From PALSA-926 sp964476835 (GTDB lineage: Bacteria > Pseudomonadota > Alphaproteobacteria > Micavibrionales > UBA2020): DNA of 31,998 nt. The stretch spans positions 1-31,998 of the forward strand of contig CAYZCE010000023.1 in the NCBI GenBank assembly GCA_964476835.1. Direction: 5' to 3'. Each line of letters opens with the position of its first letter. Position 1 is the first letter of the stretch. A program made the position numbers and the translations under genes. Under the pieces are notes generated by a model. That model had not been told where the DNA came from, did not search any database, and saw only the letters and a program-made list of their open reading frames with translations. Shown here piece by piece: positions 1 to 8,823 of the stretch.

Positions 1-627
1 GACGTGGGCAAGGGCTCGGCGGCGTCGTTGCGTTCCCAAGGCGCACGCGTTCTCATCACCGAAATCGACCCCATCTGTGCGCTGCAGGCCGCGATGGAAG
101 GCTACCAGGTCGTCACCATGGACGAAGCGGCGAGCCTCGGCGACATCTTCGACACCGCGACCGGCAACGTCGACGTCATCACGCTCGACCACATGCGCCA
201 GATGAAAGACCGCGCGATCGTGTGCAACATCGGCCACTTCGACAGCGAGATCCAGATCGAATCCTTGCGTAACTTCAAGTGGGACAACGTCAAGCCGCAG
301 GTCGACGAAGTCGTGTTCCCCGACGGCAAGCGCCTGATCGTCCTGGCCGAAGGCCGCCTCGTCAACCTCGGCTGCGCGACCGGCCACCCGAGCTTCGTCA
401 TGAGCGCGTCGTTCACCAACCAGACGCTCGCGCAGATCGAGCTGTGGAAGAACCACGCGAAGTACAAGAACGAAGTCTACGTCCTGCCGAAGCACCTCGA
501 CGAAAAGGTCGCCAGCCTGCACCTCGAAAAGCTCGGCGTGCACCTGACTAAGCTTACGGAAAAACAAAAAACCTACCTCGGCCTCGAAGGCGACCAGAAC
601 TTCAAGCCGGCGCACTATCGTTATTAA
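1..627 (+). CDS. ahcY: Adenosylhomocysteinase, C-terminal part (cut by window start)
   Basis: The enzyme hydrolyses S-adenosylhomocysteine to adenosine and homocysteine in the cytosol, using bound NAD, and so removes the product inhibitor of SAM-dependent methyltransferases. The reading frame is open from base 1 and begins inside the NAD-binding Rossmann segment (DVGKGSA, then the ITEIDPICALQA stretch that contacts NAD ribose). Later family motifs follow: CNIGHFD, a VNLGCATGHPSFVMS stretch, and the conserved C-terminus FKPAHYRY. About 208 codons are present, roughly the last 45% of a normal 430-470 residue protein. A perfect hairpin starts two bases after the stop. Downstream lies the divL-type kinase, a neighbour often seen beside ahcY in alphaproteobacteria. 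Identity is very secure; only the N-terminus is missing. Confidence 0.97.
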   Translation, partial: DVGKGSAASLRSQGARVLITEIDPICALQAAMEGYQVVTMDEAASLGDIFDTATGNVDVITLDHMRQMKDRAIVCNIGHFDSEIQIESLRNFKWDNVKPQVDEVVFPDGKRLIVLAEGRLVNLGCATGHPSFVMSASFTNQTLAQIELWKNHAKYKNEVYVLPKHLDEKVASLHLEKLGVHLTKLTEKQKTYLGLEGDQNFKPAHYRY

Positions 628-628
628 T

Positions 629-658
629 CTCCCTCTACCGCGAAAGCGGGAGAGGGAG
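629..658. repeat. REP-like hairpin after ahcY, possible terminator
   Basis: An 8-bp perfect stem (CTCCCTCT at 629-636 with AGAGGGAG at 651-658), one A/G mismatch, then a 4-bp CCGC/GCGG stem closed by a GAAA tetraloop. There is no T-run after it, so it is not a classical intrinsic terminator. The same unit recurs twice, once in each orientation, in the element at 3063-3190. I therefore read it as a member of a dispersed palindromic repeat family that may also end ahcY transcripts. Confidence 0.7.
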
Positions 659-701
659 CCGCCCTTGTTCTTGCGGCTGAATCCCTGTAAAATAAAAGAC
701 G

Positions 702-3047
702 ATGGGGTCCAAATCTAAAATTTCCGCACTGCTCGACGCGCTCGTTCCTGCCCGCCGCCGCAACCGGCAGCTGGCGCAGGACAACCAGCGGCTGGAAGGC
801 TTCCTGCGGTCCGTGCCGATCGAGTATTGCGGCTGGGACGAATCCGGCGTGCAGGCGATCTCGCCCGGCTTCAGCGCGGCGCTCGGCATCGACCGCGTGC
901 AGTCGCTCGAGGACGTGCAGGCGGCGATCACCGCCGGCGACGCCGCCGCGCTCGAGAGCCTCTTCGACCGCCTCAAGGGCAAGGGCGAGAATTTCGAGAT
1001 CGGCGTGAATACCATCGTCGCCCGCCGCACGCTGAAGATTTTCGGCAAGCGCGGCACGGTGCCGGGCTCTGCCCACGTCTTCTCCGTCCTCTGGCTGCAC
1101 GACATCACCGATTTCGCGCAGGCCGCGCTGCGCAGCATGGAAGCCGTCACCGTCGTCGAGCGGCGCGAGAACGACTTGCGCCAGTCGCTCAATGCGCTGC
1201 CGTTCCCGGTGTGGATGCGCAACCACAAGCTCGACCTCGTCTGGTGCAATAAGTTCTACGCCAAAATGGTCGACGACAGCGCCGCCGCCGTAGTGGCCGA
1301 GCAAAAGGAATTGCCGCTGACCGGTGCGATCAAGGCCGACACCGGCGCGCGCGGCCTCGCGCAAAAAGCCGTGGCGCAAAGTGCGACGCAATCGTCGCGT
1401 GGGCACGCCATCGTCGACGGCCAGCGCCGATTGCTGGAAGTGCTCGAGATCCCCTTCGACGCCGACAAGCGCCTCGTCGGCATGGCGGTCGACGTCACGC
1501 GCGAGGAAGACCTCGAGTCTTCTTACAGCCGCCTCGTGAAGTCGCATAAAGATTCACTCGAGCAATTGCGCACGGCGATCGCGATGTTCGACGCCGACAC
1601 GCGCCTCGAATTCTACAACTCGGCCTACGAGCAGATGACCGGCGTCCCCGGCACGTGGCTCGACAGCCGCCCGCGCATGGGCGACATCATCGACAAGATG
1701 CGCGAACTGCGCCGCCTGCCCGAACAGGCCGACTACAAGCAATACAAGCTCAACTGGGCCAACCGCTTCACCGGCCTGATGGAGCCGTACGAGGAAATGC
1801 AATACCTGCCCGACGGCAGCGCCGTGCGCCTGATCGCCGTGCCGCGCCCGCAGGGCGGCCTGCTGCTGACGCTTGAGGACGTAACGAGCCGCCTGCAGCT
1901 CGAGACCTCGTTCAACACGCTGATGGCCGTGCAGCAGGAGACGATGGACAACCTCGCCGAAGGCATCGCGGTCTTCGGCGGCGACGGGCGCCTCAAGCTT
2001 GCGAATACGTCGTTCTCGCGCATCTGGAAGCTCCCGCCGGAGGAACTGACGCACACGGCGCATATCTCGAAACTAGTCGAGAAGGCGCGCGGATTCTTCG
2101 AGGAAAAGTCTTGGGACCAGGCCAAGCGCATCCTGCTCGGCAACGGGCTGGAGCGCGAGCCGCGCCGTGGACGCCTCGAGCGCACGGACGGTTCCATCAT
2201 CGCCTACTCCGTGGTGCCGCTGCCCGACGGCAACATCCTCAACGCCTATTCCGACGTGACCGACACGGTCAAGGTCGAGCAGGCGCTGACCGAGAAGAAC
2301 GCCGCGCTGGAAGAAGCCGAGCGCCTCAAGACCAACTTCCTTGCCAATGTGTCGTACCAGCTGCGCACGCCGCTCAACACCATGATGGGCTTCGCCGAGA
2401 TGCTGAATCAGCAATACTTCGGCAAGCTCAACGAGCGCCAGCTGGAATACACCAACTCGATGCTGGAAGCCGGGCAGCGCCTCGTCTCGCTCATCAACGA
2501 CATCCTCGACCTCTCGACGATCGAGGCCGGGTTCCTCAAGCTTTATCCCACCGACGTCAACCTGCGCGAACTGCTTGAGCGCGTCGCGGGGCTGACGGGC
2601 GAATGGGCGCTCAAGCAGAAGCTGGAAATCAGCGTCGTCTGCGAAGACCCCAAGCTGACCATCACCGCCGACGAGCGCCGCCTGAAACAGGTATTGCTCA
2701 ACCTCATCAGCAACGCCTTCAACTACAGCCCGCAGGGCGGCAAGGTCACGGTCTCGGCCGTGGCGACCGGCGACTTCGTGACCATCGGCGTGCGCGACAC
2801 CGGCATGGGCATCCCGGCGGAAGAGATCACGCATATCTTCACGCCCTTCGACAAGATCGCCAGCCGCAAGGCGCAGCGCCGCTCGGGCGCGGGTCTTGGC
2901 CTGACGCTGGTGAAAAATATCGTCGAGCTGCACGGCGGCGCGGTGAAGGTCGAGAGCCGCGAAGGGCAGGGCACGCTGGTCACTTGCCGCCTGCCGCTCA
3001 AGATGGCGGTCCCGATCGACAAGATCGCGCCGGCGGCGAGCGCGTAA
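702..3047 (+). CDS. divL: DivL-type PAS sensor kinase with Tyr replacing the phospho-His
   Basis: A 781-residue multi-PAS, HisKA and HATPase_c protein without predicted membrane segments. PAS-like units start near residues 34, 157, 280 and 406. The dimerisation helix is near 540-605 and the ATPase domain near 650-770. The H-box reads NVSYQLRTPLN, so Tyr552 stands where histidine kinases have the phosphorylated His. The N box (LLNLISNAFNYSP), G1 (DTGMGIP) and G2 (GAGLGLTLVKN) look intact. Caulobacter DivL is a 769-residue protein with the same substitution at Tyr550; there it acts with DivK on CckA to control CtrA and asymmetric division. Length, residue position and the ahcY neighbour all agree. 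The start is ATG 702, with only a weak upstream purine tract. A role in a DivK-CckA-CtrA circuit is inferred from the family. Confidence 0.88.
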   Translation: MGSKSKISALLDALVPARRRNRQLAQDNQRLEGFLRSVPIEYCGWDESGVQAISPGFSAALGIDRVQSLEDVQAAITAGDAAALESLFDRLKGKGENFEIGVNTIVARRTLKIFGKRGTVPGSAHVFSVLWLHDITDFAQAALRSMEAVTVVERRENDLRQSLNALPFPVWMRNHKLDLVWCNKFYAKMVDDSAAAVVAEQKELPLTGAIKADTGARGLAQKAVAQSATQSSRGHAIVDGQRRLLEVLEIPFDADKRLVGMAVDVTREEDLESSYSRLVKSHKDSLEQLRTAIAMFDADTRLEFYNSAYEQMTGVPGTWLDSRPRMGDIIDKMRELRRLPEQADYKQYKLNWANRFTGLMEPYEEMQYLPDGSAVRLIAVPRPQGGLLLTLEDVTSRLQLETSFNTLMAVQQETMDNLAEGIAVFGGDGRLKLANTSFSRIWKLPPEELTHTAHISKLVEKARGFFEEKSWDQAKRILLGNGLEREPRRGRLERTDGSIIAYSVVPLPDGNILNAYSDVTDTVKVEQALTEKNAALEEAERLKTNFLANVSYQLRTPLNTMMGFAEMLNQQYFGKLNERQLEYTNSMLEAGQRLVSLINDILDLSTIEAGFLKLYPTDVNLRELLERVAGLTGEWALKQKLEISVVCEDPKLTITADERRLKQVLLNLISNAFNYSPQGGKVTVSAVATGDFVTIGVRDTGMGIPAEEITHIFTPFDKIASRKAQRRSGAGLGLTLVKNIVELHGGAVKVESREGQGTLVTCRLPLKMAVPIDKIAPAASA

Positions 3048-3062
3048 GAAAAACCAGCAGCA

Positions 3063-3190
3063 GGACAATCCCTCACCCTTCCCGCTCCCGCTATCGCGGT
3101 AGAGGGAGTTCAGTGCGATCCCTCTACCGCGCTTGTCGCGGGAGAGGGAAGGGGCCCATGCGTTAGCATGGGAAGGGTGAGGGATTGTCC
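3063..3190. repeat. Composite palindromic (BIME-like) repeat between divL and miaA
   Basis: Outer arms of 21 bp at 3063-3083 and 3170-3190 are exact reverse complements. Inside are three hairpins. 3085-3108 has CTCCC/GGGAG arms and is the reverse complement of the first 24 bases of the 629-658 unit apart from one loop base. 3119-3149 has TCCCTCT/AGAGGGA arms, the same A/G mismatch, a CCGCG/CGCGG inner stem and loop CTTGT. 3155-3172 has CCCATGC/GCATGGG arms and overlaps the right outer arm. Two units in opposite orientation within one cruciform resemble the REP/BIME arrangement of enterobacteria. It sits between convergent genes (divL stop 3047, miaA stop 3195) and could terminate both. Confidence 0.8.
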
Positions 3191-3194
3191 CGGC

Positions 3195-4067
3195 CTAGAT
3201 CATTTTCAGCAGCACAGCCGCATCCGGCACATCCAGCGCCGCGTCGGCCTGCACCTGGTTCCTGAACCACGTCATTTGCCGCTTCGCATAGTTGCGCGTG
3301 GCCTGCTGCGCCTTGGTGACGGCGTCGTCGAGGGAGATTTGCTTGCGCAGGTACGCGCGCAGCTCGGTGAACCCGAGCGCAATGCTGTCGCCGTCGAAAT
3401 TCCGCACTTCGTCGAGCGCGCCTTGTTCGATCATCTGGTCGAAGCGGGCGTCGCAATTTCTATACAAAGTATCGCGCGGCGGGAGGAGGGTGGTGACGAT
3501 GAAGTTCAGGTCGACGGGCGGCGCTTCCTTGGGCGCGGATTGCCACGCGCTCAGGCCTTTGCCGGTAGCTTCCAGCACTTCCCATGCGCGCACGTTGCGC
3601 TGGGTGTTGAAATGGTCGAGCTTGGCCGCCGTTTCCGGATCGCGCGCTTTCAGCCGCGCGTGCAGTTCCGGCGTGCCGACCTCTTTTTGCAGCGCGATGG
3701 CGGCGTCGCGGAAGCTGGCGGGAATTTCGGGGATGGGGCTGAGGCCGCTCAGCAGCGTGCTGATATAAAACCCCGTGCCGCCGACGATGATCGGCACTTC
3801 CGCCGCGCGGATTTCGTCGAGCGCCATCTGGCGCCACTTGGCCGCCGAGCAATTCGCGTCGGGCGGCAGCACACCGTAAAGTTTATGCGGCGCGCGCGCC
3901 TTGTCTTCGGCCGAAGGCTGCGCGGTCAGGATCGGCAGCGCGTCGTAAACCTGCAATGAATCGGCGTTGATGACCGTACCGCCGCGCGCTTCGGCCACGG
4001 CCAGCGCGAGGCCGGACTTGCCCGAGGCGGTCGGTCCGCCGATGACGAGGACGTTCTTCCGCGTCAC
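3195..4067 (-). CDS. miaA: tRNA dimethylallyltransferase MiaA
   Basis: MiaA transfers the dimethylallyl group of DMAPP to N6 of A37 in tRNAs that read UNN codons, the first step to ms2i6A. The 290-residue protein has the N-terminal P-loop GGPTASGKS (residues 10-18), the INADSLQVYD segment that contacts substrate, the VGGTGFYI motif and the C-terminal RQMTWFRNQ tRNA-binding stretch. Length is normal for the family. The start is GTG at 4067-4065, which overlaps the stop of the upstream Do protease by four bases (GTGA), so the two are probably translationally coupled in one minus-strand transcript. The gene ends within five bases of the composite repeat at 3063-3190. Confidence 0.96.
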   Translation of the reverse strand: MTRKNVLVIGGPTASGKSGLALAVAEARGGTVINADSLQVYDALPILTAQPSAEDKARAPHKLYGVLPPDANCSAAKWRQMALDEIRAAEVPIIVGGTGFYISTLLSGLSPIPEIPASFRDAAIALQKEVGTPELHARLKARDPETAAKLDHFNTQRNVRAWEVLEATGKGLSAWQSAPKEAPPVDLNFIVTTLLPPRDTLYRNCDARFDQMIEQGALDEVRNFDGDSIALGFTELRAYLRKQISLDDAVTKAQQATRNYAKRQMTWFRNQVQADAALDVPDAAVLLKMI

Positions 4068-5527
4068 TTCTTGAGCTTCACCGCCACGAAGCGCATGTCG
4101 TCGCCGCGCGCGAGGAACAGGAGGACCGAGGCATGGCCGTCCTTCGCTGCTGCCGCAACGCGGGCAGCGAGCTGCTCAGGCGAGGCCACGGGCTGCTGGT
4201 CGGCTTCGACGATGACGTCGCCCTTCTGCACGCCCTTGTCGGCGGCGGGGCCGTCCTTCTTCACGTCGGTGACGATGACGCCGGCGGTGTCCTTGGCGAC
4301 CTTGTAGGTATCGCGCAGGGTGTCGGTCAGCGGCGCGGCGCCGAGGCCGAGGCCGTCGATGAACGTCGCGGTCGAGGCGGGCGCGGGCTTTTTCTTGTCC
4401 GCCTTGTCGCTGACGGCGATCAGGCCGGTCTCTTCGGCTTTTTCAAGCTGGCCGAGGTCGACGGACGTCATGACTTCCTTGTTCTTGCGCCACAGGGTGA
4501 CGGAAGCGGTCTTGCCCACTTCGGTATCGGCGACGATGCGCGGCAGTTCGCGCATGGTGGCGATGTCGTGACCGTCGAACTTGAGGATCACGTCGCCGCG
4601 CTGGATGCCGGCTTTCTCAGCGGGGCCTTTCGCCGTGACTTTCGCGACCATCGCGCCGCGCGCGCGGCCGAGGCCGAGGGTGTCGGCGATCTCGGGCGTG
4701 ACTTCCTGGATCTGCACGCCGAGCCAGCCGCGCTTGGTCTTGCCGTACTTGACGAGCTGGTCGATCACGCCATGCGCGAGGTTGGAGGGGATGGCGAAGC
4801 CGATGCCGACCGAGCCGCCCGAGGGCGAATAGATCGCGGTGTTGATGCCGATGACCTGGCCGGACGTGTTGAACATCGGGCCGCCCGAGTTGCCGCGGTT
4901 GATCGACGCGTCCGTCTGCAGGAATTCGTCATACGGGCCCGCGTTGATGTCGCGGTGGCGGGCGGAGACGATGCCGGCGGTGACGGTCCCGCCGAGGCCG
5001 AAGGGGTTGCCGATCGCCAGCACCCACGAGCCGACGCGCGCCTTGTCGCTGTCGCCCCAGCTCGCGGCCACCAGCTTGCGGTCGGTCTTGATTTTCAGCA
5101 GGGCGACGTCGGTCTTTTCGTCGGCGCCGACCAGGGTGGCGTCGAGGCTGGTGTTGTCGTCGAAGATGACCTTGATCTCTTCCGCGTCCTTGATGACGTG
5201 GTTGTTGGTGACGATGTAGCCGTTCTGCGCGTCGATGACGAAGCCCGAACCGAGCGAAGTGGCCTTCTCATCCATCGGCGCGCCGCCGTTATTTTGGTAC
5301 TGGTCGTAGAAATCCTTGAAGAACTGCTCGAACGGCGAGCCGGGTGGCAGTTCGGGCATCGGCGGCAGCTCGCCCTTTTCCGGCGCTTCGAGCTTCATCG
5401 TCGTCGAGATGTTGACGACCGTGGGCAGCAGCTTGTCCGCGAGGTCGGCGAAATCGGGGCCGATCGTCTGGGCGGAGGCGGGGACGCTGGCCAGCATAAG
5501 CGCGAGGCATAGGATGATCTTCTTCAT
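4064..5527 (-). CDS. degP: Do-family periplasmic serine protease (HtrA/DegP type)
   Basis: A 487-residue envelope protease/chaperone that degrades or holds misfolded exported proteins. The N-terminus is a clear Sec signal peptide with a likely cut after ASA near residue 19. The chymotrypsin-like domain carries the triad His110 (VTNNHVI), Asp140 (KTDVALL) and Ser214 (RGNSGGP). Two PDZ domains follow, about 255-350 and 390-480, each with a KGPAEKAGIQ or KDGPAADKG type motif before GDVI. The length matches DegP/DegQ of other alphaproteobacteria, and the gene cannot be assigned to DegP or DegQ from sequence alone. A good sigma-70 type promoter lies at 5561-5589. miaA follows with a four-base overlap. 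Confidence 0.95.
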   Translation of the reverse strand: MKKIILCLALMLASVPASAQTIGPDFADLADKLLPTVVNISTTMKLEAPEKGELPPMPELPPGSPFEQFFKDFYDQYQNNGGAPMDEKATSLGSGFVIDAQNGYIVTNNHVIKDAEEIKVIFDDNTSLDATLVGADEKTDVALLKIKTDRKLVAASWGDSDKARVGSWVLAIGNPFGLGGTVTAGIVSARHRDINAGPYDEFLQTDASINRGNSGGPMFNTSGQVIGINTAIYSPSGGSVGIGFAIPSNLAHGVIDQLVKYGKTKRGWLGVQIQEVTPEIADTLGLGRARGAMVAKVTAKGPAEKAGIQRGDVILKFDGHDIATMRELPRIVADTEVGKTASVTLWRKNKEVMTSVDLGQLEKAEETGLIAVSDKADKKKPAPASTATFIDGLGLGAAPLTDTLRDTYKVAKDTAGVIVTDVKKDGPAADKGVQKGDVIVEADQQPVASPEQLAARVAAAAKDGHASVLLFLARGDDMRFVAVKLKK

Positions 5528-5560
5528 TGTCAGAACCTTTCGAGAAAAAATGCCGCCCTG

Positions 5561-5589
5561 ACTCTAGGCGTGCTTTGAAACCCGGTCAA
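5561..5589 (-). promoter_or_regulatory. Predicted sigma-70 type promoter of the protease-miaA operon
   Basis: Read on the minus strand: -35 TTGACC (5589-5584), a 17-base spacer and -10 TAGAGT (5566-5561). The start codon at 5527 leaves a leader of about 27 bases. I saw no sigma-E-like or CpxR-like site. Confidence 0.55.
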
Positions 5590-5727
5590 TGCACGGTTTT
5601 GCACCGCGCCAGCCCCTTTCACGGGCTTCCGGCGCCCACCCTGCGGCGTTAGGTAAAACAGACGAAGAGTTTGTTTTTTAACGATTGGGCTTTTATGATG
5701 GGGAGAGGGAGCCCTGCGGGGAGTTTC

Positions 5728-8700
5728 ATGGGACTTTTGGACAATTTTCTCAAGCCTTTCGTCAAGGCGCTGCGGCAGCCGGTCGAGACGTTCATCCGTC
5801 TGGAGACCGCCGACGACGAATACACCTTCGCGGCCGAGGACGGCTCGCTGGTGACGCTTGTGCGCGTCGAGGGGTCATACCAGATCATCGGCGACCAGGA
5901 ATACCGCAAGATCATCGACGACACCCTCAACAAGTTCGGCACGCGCTTCGACCGCCCCGGCCATGCGCTGCAGATCTATTTCGTGCGCAACTACGACCGC
6001 ATTGGCGACGAGATCAAGCGCCTGCTCAAGCCGAGCTCGATCGCCGCGCGCACCATCGGCCTCGAGATCGACGACATTTTCGAAGAGCGCGTCCACAACC
6101 TCAGCAACTACCTGGCGTGGGAAGAAATCTATTTCGTGCTGTGGACGCGTCCGGCGATCCTCAGCAAGTCCGACTTCGCGCGCGAGGCGCAGCTGTCGCG
6201 CGGCCGCAAGTGGGTGAAGGCGCAGGAAGCGCAATATCCGTACGCCGCCGTCGAAGGCCTGCGCACCAAGCAAAAGAGCTTCGTCAACTCCATCGTCACC
6301 GGTCTCAAGGAAATGGGCATCCGCGCCGGCGAGGTCGAGGTGCACGAGGCGCTGCGTATCATCCGCTCCAATCTCTACCAGGAAGGGATCAACAGCGACT
6401 GGAAGGCCTGCCTGCCCGGCGACAAAATCCCCACCCGCGCGCCCGAGAGCAAGTCGGACATGTCCGAACTGCTGTGGCCGCCGATCCGCCAGCAGATCGC
6501 CACCCATTCCGCCCGCGTGCTCAACGACCGCATGGTCGAGATCGGCAAGAACGTCTGGGGCGGCGTCGACATGATCCTCGGCCCGCAGGACCCGCTGCCG
6601 TTCCCCGCGCTGCTCAACCGCCTCTCTGAAAGCAAGACGCCGTTCCGCATCTCTTTCCTGCTTGAAGGCGGCGGCGTGCAGGGCATGGGCATGGCGTCGT
6701 TCCTGTCCTCCATCCTTTCCGTCACCAACGCCGAGAACAAGCAGGTCAGCGACAGCCTCAAGGGCCTGATGGAGATGTCGCGCGAGCAGCCGATCGTCAA
6801 GATGCGCGTCTCGTTTGCGACCTGGGCGCCCAAGGGCAACATCCCGCTGCTTGAAGACCGCCTCTCCACGCTGATGCAGGCGACGGAAAGCTGGGGCTAT
6901 TGCCAGGTGTCGCAGCTCTCCGGCGACCCGCTGGATTGCGTGATGTCCTCCGCGCTGGGCATCGCCGCCGCCTCGACCGCGCCACCGGGCGCCGCGCCCC
7001 TGCAGGAAATGATGAAGCTGCTGCCGTGGCAGCGCGCGGCCAGCCCGTTCGAAAAGGGCGCTATCCTGTTCCGTACGCCCGACGGCCGCGTCTGGCCGTA
7101 CCAGACCGGCACCAACGTCACCACGACGTGGTTCGACCTGATCTTCGCGCAGCCGGGCGGCGGTAAATCCGTCCTCATGAACACGCTCAACCTCGGCACT
7201 TGCATCACGCCGGGTCTGGCGACGCTGCCGTTCGTCGCGGTCATCGACATCGGCCCGTCGTCGGCCGGCCTCATCTCGCTCATCAAGGACGCGCTGCCGG
7301 CGAACCGCCGCCACGAGGCGGTGTCGTTCCGCCTGCAGATGAACCAGCAATACGCGATCAACCCCTTCGACACCAAGCTCGGTATGCGCTATCCGCAGGT
7401 GACGGAGCGCAGCTTCCTGATCGAACTGCTCACGCTGCTCTGCACGCCCGCGGGCCAGGCCGACCCGTACGACGGCATCTCGCAGCTGGCCGGCATGGTG
7501 GTGGATGAAATGTTCCGCTGGCGCGACGACGCGGCCGCGAACTCCGAGCCGCGCCCTTATCTGCCGCGTATCGACCAAGTCATCGACGATGCGCTCCGCA
7601 AGCACGAAATCCCGATGCCGCAGCGCGCCTATTGGTGGGACGTCGTCGACCTCCTGTTCGACAAGGGCCTGACGTACGAAGCCAGCCTCGCGCAGCGCTA
7701 CGCGATGCCGACGCTGGGCGACGCCGTCTCCGCCGCCCGCCGCCCACAGATCCGCAACCTGCTCGACGAAACCTCCATCGGCTCCAGCGCCGAAGGCGTC
7801 ATCCACGCGTTCGAGCGGATGATCACCTCCGCCGTGCGCGAATTCCCGATCCTGTCGTCGGTCACGCGCTTCTCGCTCTCGGAGAACCGCATCTGCGCGC
7901 TCGACCTCGCCGACGTCTGCCCGCAGGGCGACGCCAACTCCGACCGCCAGACGGCGATCATGTACATGCTGGCGCGCCACGCGCTGGTCACGCCGTGGTG
8001 GATCAACGAGGAAGCGCTCGCGCAGATGCCCGTACGCTACCGCTCCTATCACGAACAGCGCCTGCGTTCCTTCGCGGAGACGCCGAAGCGCTTGTGCTAC
8101 GACGAGTTCCACCGGACATCGAGCTCCAAGTCCGTGCGCGGCCAGATCGTGCGCGACGTGCGTGAAGGCCGTAAACGCGGCATTCAGATCATCCTTGCCT
8201 CGCAGATGCTGCAGGACTTCTCGGCTGACATGGTCGACTTGGCCACCGGCGTCTGGGTCCTTGGTACCGCGATTTCGGATGCCGCGGTCGATGCGACGCA
8301 AAAGACCTTCGGCCTGACGGACACCGCGCGCTGGATCATCCGCCACAAGCTGACCGGCCCGAAGGCGGGCGGCGCGCCTTGCTTGCTGATCTTGGGCACG
8401 ACGGACGGCAAGTACGAACAGCACCTCATCAACACGCTCGGCCCGATCGAGCTGTGGGCCTTCTCGACCACGGCGGAAGACGTCATGCTGCGCTCGCGCC
8501 TCTATGCGCGCCTCGGCGCCGCGACCGCCCGCCGCATGCTGGCGTCGCGCTTCCCCGGCGGTTCGGCGCGGAACGAACTCAAGCGCCGCATCAGCACGAT
8601 CCTCGACAAGGGCGGCGATCCTGAAAAGGCCACCGTCGGCGTCATCATCGACCAGATGACCGAGGAAATGATCGAAGCCGCGCAGCCGAAGGCCTTCACC

Positions 8701-8823
8701 ATGCCGACCGCCAACGCCCCGGCGCCTGCGTCGACGAAACTGACGGACCTGGTTGCGCCCACGCCGGCACCCGCGGCAGAACAGCCGCCCGCGCCGACGA
8801 CGACGGACAAGCCCGCCGGTTAA
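5728..8823 (+). CDS. icmB: IcmB/DotO-like type IVB secretion ATPase
   Basis: A 1031-residue cytosolic AAA-type ATPase resembling IcmB (DotO) of the Legionella Dot/Icm system, a VirB4-like energiser that docks at the inner-membrane base of the secretion channel. The Walker A is QPGGGKSVLM, with Lys480. A second acidic segment reads RLCYDEFHR, followed by GRKRGIQIILASQML, typical of the VirB4/TraU/IcmB group. Length is close to Legionella IcmB (about 1000). The C-terminus is a Pro/Ala-rich tail. I chose ATG 5728 because GGGGAG lies five bases upstream and the protein then begins with an amphipathic helix; an in-frame TTG at 5671 would add 19 residues. It is separated by about 4 kb from the dotM-dotL genes. 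Its stop shares the bases TTAA with the convergent gene's stop. DotO-type identity is firm; secretion in this organism is inferred. Confidence 0.9.
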   Translation: MGLLDNFLKPFVKALRQPVETFIRLETADDEYTFAAEDGSLVTLVRVEGSYQIIGDQEYRKIIDDTLNKFGTRFDRPGHALQIYFVRNYDRIGDEIKRLLKPSSIAARTIGLEIDDIFEERVHNLSNYLAWEEIYFVLWTRPAILSKSDFAREAQLSRGRKWVKAQEAQYPYAAVEGLRTKQKSFVNSIVTGLKEMGIRAGEVEVHEALRIIRSNLYQEGINSDWKACLPGDKIPTRAPESKSDMSELLWPPIRQQIATHSARVLNDRMVEIGKNVWGGVDMILGPQDPLPFPALLNRLSESKTPFRISFLLEGGGVQGMGMASFLSSILSVTNAENKQVSDSLKGLMEMSREQPIVKMRVSFATWAPKGNIPLLEDRLSTLMQATESWGYCQVSQLSGDPLDCVMSSALGIAAASTAPPGAAPLQEMMKLLPWQRAASPFEKGAILFRTPDGRVWPYQTGTNVTTTWFDLIFAQPGGGKSVLMNTLNLGTCITPGLATLPFVAVIDIGPSSAGLISLIKDALPANRRHEAVSFRLQMNQQYAINPFDTKLGMRYPQVTERSFLIELLTLLCTPAGQADPYDGISQLAGMVVDEMFRWRDDAAANSEPRPYLPRIDQVIDDALRKHEIPMPQRAYWWDVVDLLFDKGLTYEASLAQRYAMPTLGDAVSAARRPQIRNLLDETSIGSSAEGVIHAFERMITSAVREFPILSSVTRFSLSENRICALDLADVCPQGDANSDRQTAIMYMLARHALVTPWWINEEALAQMPVRYRSYHEQRLRSFAETPKRLCYDEFHRTSSSKSVRGQIVRDVREGRKRGIQIILASQMLQDFSADMVDLATGVWVLGTAISDAAVDATQKTFGLTDTARWIIRHKLTGPKAGGAPCLLILGTTDGKYEQHLINTLGPIELWAFSTTAEDVMLRSRLYARLGAATARRMLASRFPGGSARNELKRRISTILDKGGDPEKATVGVIIDQMTEEMIEAAQPKAFTMPTANAPAPASTKLTDLVAPTPAPAAEQPPAPTTTDKPAG

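Noticed and set aside
5671..5727. Upstream TTG start for the icmB-like gene
   Set aside because: The extra 19 residues look non-coding (FFNDWAFMMGRG) and ATG 5728 has the better ribosome site.
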